DNA from: Cellulomonas sp.
GTDB taxonomy: Bacteria > Actinomycetota > Actinomycetes > Actinomycetales > Cellulomonadaceae
Assembly: GCA_031178805.1 (NCBI GenBank)
Contig: JAPSIJ010000134.1
Span: 1 to 6,439 of the forward strand
Length of the DNA: 6,439 nucleotides
Direction of reading: 5' to 3'
Positions within the stretch are counted from its first letter, which is position 1. Each line of letters begins with the position of its first letter. Positions 6,201 through 6,439 of the stretch are shown one piece after another. The notes beneath the pieces were generated by a model. It worked only from the letters and a program-made list of their open reading frames with translations, did not search any database and was not told where the DNA came from. Made by a program: the position numbers and the translations under genes.

Positions 6201-6314
6201 CAGGCGGCGCTCGCCGAGGGCGACTTCGCCGCCTACGGCGAGGCCCAGCAGCGGCTGCAGCAGGCGCTCGACGACGCGGTCGCCGCGGACGCCGAGCTCG
6301 GCGCGGGCGGCTGA
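3285..6314 (+). CDS. UPF0182 (COG1615) family multi-pass membrane protein
   Basis: A complete 1009-residue protein, normal for the family. After a basic, Pro/Arg-rich N-terminus come about seven membrane segments: 32-52, 77-96, 127-145, 183-202, 226-245, 274-292 and 299-317. Family-like motifs include EVLWFDQLGYSQVIWTQW (55-72), DPQWNLDLSFYMFQLP (164-179), YTDVNAVIP (263-271) and WTNDTTVYTHGFG (441-453). Basic residues cluster in the loops at about 97-126, 203-225 and 293-298, putting the N-terminus inside and the roughly 690-residue C-terminal region outside. An acidic low-complexity linker (about 904-952) leads to an Ala/Gln-rich helical tail (958-1004). The biochemical function is unknown. 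The GTG start has GAGGA upstream, and the first strong similarity to the family begins just before segment 1. The gene is divergent from the PPA1309 gene and is followed by a strong terminator, so it looks like the end of its transcription unit. Confidence 0.95.
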   Translation: MTFANPSARQPRGPRPPRPPRGAAGRRRPSPIAITVVVLAAVVLAVLLLAQFWTEVLWFDQLGYSQVIWTQWLTRGALFLLGFLLMAGAVFASLAIGYRSRPVYAPSNQEQASLDSYREAVEPLRRVVLFAGPGVLGLFAGIAASQQWSTVQLWLNSTEVGRTDPQWNLDLSFYMFQLPGMRFVVSFLMAVTVLAGIAGIATQYLYGGFRIGGSGSTPRMTRAARVQLSVTAAVLLVLIAANYYLDRYSILTREGDRFEGASYTDVNAVIPSKSILAIIALLVAVMFVVTAVRGTWRLPAIGVGLMVVGAVVIGGIYPAVVQRFQVNPNQQDAEAPYIQRNIDATLAAYDLEDVEIESYDAKVTAEPGALRENAETTASIRLLDPQEVSNSFRQLEQVRGFYSFPDTLSVDRYEINGESRDTVIAVRELDLDGLDVQRRNWTNDTTVYTHGFGVVAAYGNTTTSTGAPEFWQSGIPSSGEMGEYEPRIYFGQSSPNYSIVGAPDGQEWELDYPDDESGGAINTSFPTDEVSAGPEIGSFWHKLLYSIKFGSEQILFSERVTEQSQILYDRDPVERVQKVAPYLTLDGRVYPAVVDGRVKWIVDGYTTSDQYPYAAAQSLEDATVDSLTVTSNTIEALQPQTVNYIRNSVKATVDAYDGSVTLYAWDDQDPVLQSWSKVFDTSLEPVSEISAELMSHIRYPEDLFKVQRTLLGTYHVTEPSQFFSGNDAWRVPNDPTSGGQEVAQPPYYLTLEMPTQDSASFSLMSTYVPAGGNARDVLTGYLAVDAEAGSTEGEPAEGYGRLRLLELPRDSTVPGPNQMNNNFTSNPDVSNELNILARGDSEVIRGNLLTLPVGGGLLYVQPVYVQAASGTQFPLLQRVLVAFGDQIGFASTLDEALDEVFGGDSGSSAGDEGNEIAPPETGDGADEGTGDGTEEEPAPAPTDGATAAPGATDAAGRLSQALEAANQAIQDGQAALAEGDFAAYGEAQQRLQQALDDAVAADAELGAGG

Positions 6315-6335
6315 CCCGCAGCAGCACCAGCACGA

Positions 6336-6379
6336 CCGGCGCGGGCCGGCTCCTCCTCGGGGGAGCCGGCCCGCGCCGG
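6336..6379 (+). terminator. Strong GC-rich terminator hairpin after the UPF0182 gene
   Basis: Bases 6336-6353 and 6362-6379 are exact reverse complements, making an 18-bp stem, nearly all G-C, with an 8-nt loop (TCCTCGGG). The stem begins 22 nt after the UPF0182 stop codon. No T-tract follows, which is common for actinobacterial terminators. The symmetry means it could also stop transcription from the opposite side. Confidence 0.85.
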
Positions 6380-6400
6380 GGGGTGACCCAGCGCACGCCC

Positions 6401-6419
6401 CGCCGGGTTGGTCCCGGCG
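6401..6419. repeat. 7-bp perfect inverted repeat downstream of the terminator
   Basis: CGCCGGG (6401-6407) and CCCGGCG (6413-6419) are reverse complements around TTGGT. It could be a second weak terminator hairpin or a dyad operator for a gene beyond the right edge. Seven GC-rich pairs are not rare by chance in this composition. Confidence 0.35.
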
Positions 6420-6435
6420 TCACGCTGGCGTTACG
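6416..6435. repeat. Direct repeat GGCGTYACG, two copies, 11-bp period
   Basis: GGCGTCACG (6416-6424) and GGCGTTACG (6427-6435) match at 8 of 9 positions, with start points 11 bp apart, about one helical turn. The stretch lies next to the right edge, beyond the terminator, where a promoter for the next transcription unit would be expected. No gene is visible in 6315-6439. Confidence 0.4.
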
Positions 6436-6439
6436 TAGG

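Noticed and set aside
6380..6439. Possible tRNA or other small RNA gene at the right edge
   Set aside because: No cloverleaf arms, T-loop GTTCRA motif or other RNA signature is visible in these 60 bases.
1..6439. Mobile elements, CRISPR arrays, attachment sites, defence genes
   Set aside because: There are no transposase or integrase motifs, no spaced repeats beyond the short ones listed, and composition is uniform across the window.

Overview
The window comes from the chromosome of a very GC-rich actinobacterium. Base composition, near-universal G/C third codon positions, GTG starts and the gene families present all point there. The UPF0182 and PPA1309 proteins and the gene order suggest Micrococcales, perhaps a Cellulomonas relative. 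The genus is an inference from remembered family sequences, not from a search.

Layout. (1) 1-1226, minus strand: the 5' 408 codons of a DUF2342 / Zincin_2 putative metalloprotease. It runs off the left edge, so its C-terminus is missing. (2) 1227-1352: a 126-bp divergent spacer with a -10-like box for each side. (3) 1353-2510, plus: a membrane-anchored PDZ plus Lon-type (S16) serine protease of the YlbL family with an intact Ser/Lys dyad. It probably starts at a leaderless GTG. (4) 2514-3113, minus: a PPA1309-family protein of unknown function, convergent with the protease. Only 3 bp separate the two stop codons, and both stops lie in one small inverted repeat. (5) 3114-3284: a 171-bp divergent spacer with two perfect inverted repeats, one touching the PPA1309 ribosome-binding site and one holding an ATG in its loop. 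(6) 3285-6314, plus: a complete 1009-residue UPF0182 membrane protein with about seven N-terminal membrane segments, a very large extracytoplasmic part and an acidic, helical C-terminal tail. (7) 6315-6439: a perfect 18-bp-stem terminator hairpin, followed by a second small inverted repeat and a two-copy 11-bp-period direct repeat. No gene is visible at the right edge.

How the genes may work together. From memory, a zincin-like DUF2342 gene divergent from a YlbL-type protease gene with a UPF0182 gene nearby is conserved in Actinobacteria (Mycobacterium tuberculosis Rv3195, Rv3194c, Rv3193c). The positive-inside rule places the YlbL catalytic domain and the roughly 690-residue UPF0182 C-terminal region on the same outer face of the membrane. 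The DUF2342 and PPA1309 proteins lack signal peptides and membrane segments and should be cytoplasmic. A membrane or envelope quality-control role is a reasonable hypothesis but is not shown by the sequence.

The locus looks like conserved core chromosome. I see no mobile element, CRISPR array, RNA gene, frameshift or compositional break. Its novelty lies in the unknown function of three of its four genes and in the small regulatory structures between them.
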